Of a stretch of DNA of 64,000 nucleotides, positions 63,098 through 64,000 are shown in pieces (positions within the stretch are counted from its first letter, which is position 1; each line of letters opens with the position of its first letter). A program made the translations under genes and the position numbers. The notes below the pieces were generated by a model. The model made no database searches and was not told the origin of the DNA. It saw only the letters and a list, made by a program, of their open reading frames with translations. This DNA comes from Didymella arachidicola (Eukaryota; Ascomycota; Dothideomycetes; Pleosporales; Didymellaceae): assembly GCA_016630955.3 (NCBI GenBank), contig CM049985.1, positions 868,001 through 932,000 on the forward strand, written 5' to 3'.

Positions 63098-64000
63098 CAA
63101 CACAGGCGAGTGGACCACACGGGCGAGTGGACCACTTTTGCCAAGACCCCACCAAAACCACCCACGTTATGGCCCAGAACACCACAAATTGGCCCTGCAC
63201 GAGACAAAACAAGCCGTAATATTACTCAGAGACCTCTTCTGCTCTATTCTTGCACGTTTGCGCGTTGTGCCCACTCTTTCTGCACTGTCCACAGCGTCGT
63301 TGAGATGGTTCACCTCCGTCACCACGCACCTGCTTCTTCTTCTTCTTTCCATTACTACGCGCGCCAAACTCTGACAGGGCAGTTAACCGCTGGCTCTCTT
63401 CAACCGTGAGGCTTCCCTCTGTCTAGATATGCCTTCTTTTGCGCGATGTACGTTCTGTAGCAGCTACTAGAGCTGCGTGAAGCGCAGCGTTCTCCTGTTG
63501 TGCTAAAGCCAGCTTGTGCGCAACAATTGCTGCCCCCTTTAAGACCTTCTCAAACGCTTCAACTATAGAGGTAGGTAAGCTGTCTATGTGCCTCTGAATC
63601 CTCTTCTTTACAAGCGTTAATTGCGACCTAAATTCTAGGGTATTGCTTGGGGTTTGCGACTGCCAGAGCGGGCTGTTTTGGGGAAGTGGTGGCGATAGGG
63701 TGCGCAGCTTCACATTCAGGGTCAATATGACGCGATCTGGGGCAAACGGAACCAATCTGGCCCCTCAGAACCCTCCTTGAATGTTGCTAGAGATTATGGC
63801 TTTATTGTAAGCTGCTATAAAGCATAGGAGGAACTCCTGCTTTGTGATGTAGTTGATCCGGTTATGTATGAGCCGATTGACCTCATCCCCGTACGCCTTC
63901 TTCAGAGGGCCAAAACAAGCCACATTAAGTGGCTGCAGGAGGTGCGATGAGTGCGCAGGCATGCATAGACCTATAATATTGTTGTCCTTGCAGTATTGCT
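63098..64000 (-). mobile_element. Second decayed Fot1/Tc5-like element, continuing past the window
   Basis: The left end starts after TA at 63096-63097 with CAACACAGGCGAGTGGACCA, a second GGGCGAGTGGACCA unit, then CTTTTGCCAAGACC. This mirrors the end of the neighbouring element. The transposase on the minus strand runs off the right edge, so the rest of the element is outside. Confidence 0.85.
63222..64000 (-). pseudogene. C-terminal half of a transposase with two in-frame stops and a zinc knuckle
   Basis: Entering from the right edge, the frame reads DNNIIGLCMPAHSSHLLQPL then NVACFGPLKKAYGDEVNRLI, the end of the DDE core. The third catalytic Asp position reads Asn (LQPLNVACF) where relatives have Asp. 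After IISSNIQGGF comes TGA (63765-63767), then GARLVPFAPDRVI and a helical segment to RKRRHI, then TAG (63423-63425). The same frame then continues TEGSLTVEESQRL to a CX2CX4HX4C zinc knuckle (CGQCRKSGHNAQTC) and a true stop at 63222. The two stops look like CGA-to-TGA and CAG-to-TAG changes. Lost catalytic Asp and stops mark it as dead. Confidence 0.85.

Overview
The window is nuclear DNA from a filamentous ascomycete (Pezizomycotina, most likely a dothideomycete; inferred from gene content, not proven). Genes sit on both strands about 1.5-2 kb apart. Many are split by 45-66 nt introns with GTACGT/GTAAGT/GTGAGT donors, CTAAC/CTGAC branch sites and CAG/TAG acceptors. Typical fungal families are present: MARVEL membrane protein, rhodopsin-like (PTH11/SAT4-type) integral membrane protein, HsbA-type secreted protein, HET-domain protein, GH51 arabinofuranosidase, and Fot1/pogo transposons.

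Left third (1-27 kb): a URI1/Bud27-like prefoldin (partial) lies divergent to TFB3 of TFIIH. It is followed by a PNPOx/ferredoxin-reductase fusion, a MARVEL protein, a Mx-like dynamin GTPase, TIM17, an RRM protein with an in-frame stop in its probable 5' extension, an HsbA-like secreted protein, a rhodopsin-like membrane protein, a broken unknown gene, an EF1-gamma-like glutathione transferase, HBS1 (ribosome rescue), an Ala/Pro-rich unknown and a cytochrome P450.

Accessory island (27-34.5 kb): three unrecognised genes share a sequence pattern. The middle one is cut in two by a complete 2.1 kb Fot1/pogo transposon with 42 bp inverted repeats, TA target duplication and an intact DD35D transposase. 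A TpA-rich tract beside it looks like old RIP-mutated DNA.

Right half (35-62 kb): mostly housekeeping and secreted or metabolic genes. They are an alpha/beta-hydrolase-like protein lacking the nucleophile serine, a GT32 glycosyltransferase, VPS27 (ESCRT-0) divergent to a DOA4-type rhodanese-USP deubiquitinase, ARG1 (argininosuccinate synthase), a HET protein, an unknown basic protein, a secreted GH51 enzyme, an HSL-type esterase and an EamA/DMT transporter. VPS27 and DOA4 act on the same multivesicular-body pathway, so their shared promoter is notable.

Right edge (62-64 kb): two further Fot1/Tc5-like elements, both decayed. Their transposase frames carry TAG/TGA stops at places where the family has Trp, Gln or Arg codons, as expected from RIP. 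Exon boundaries given here come from reading splice signals and frame continuity by eye. No alignments or searches were run.
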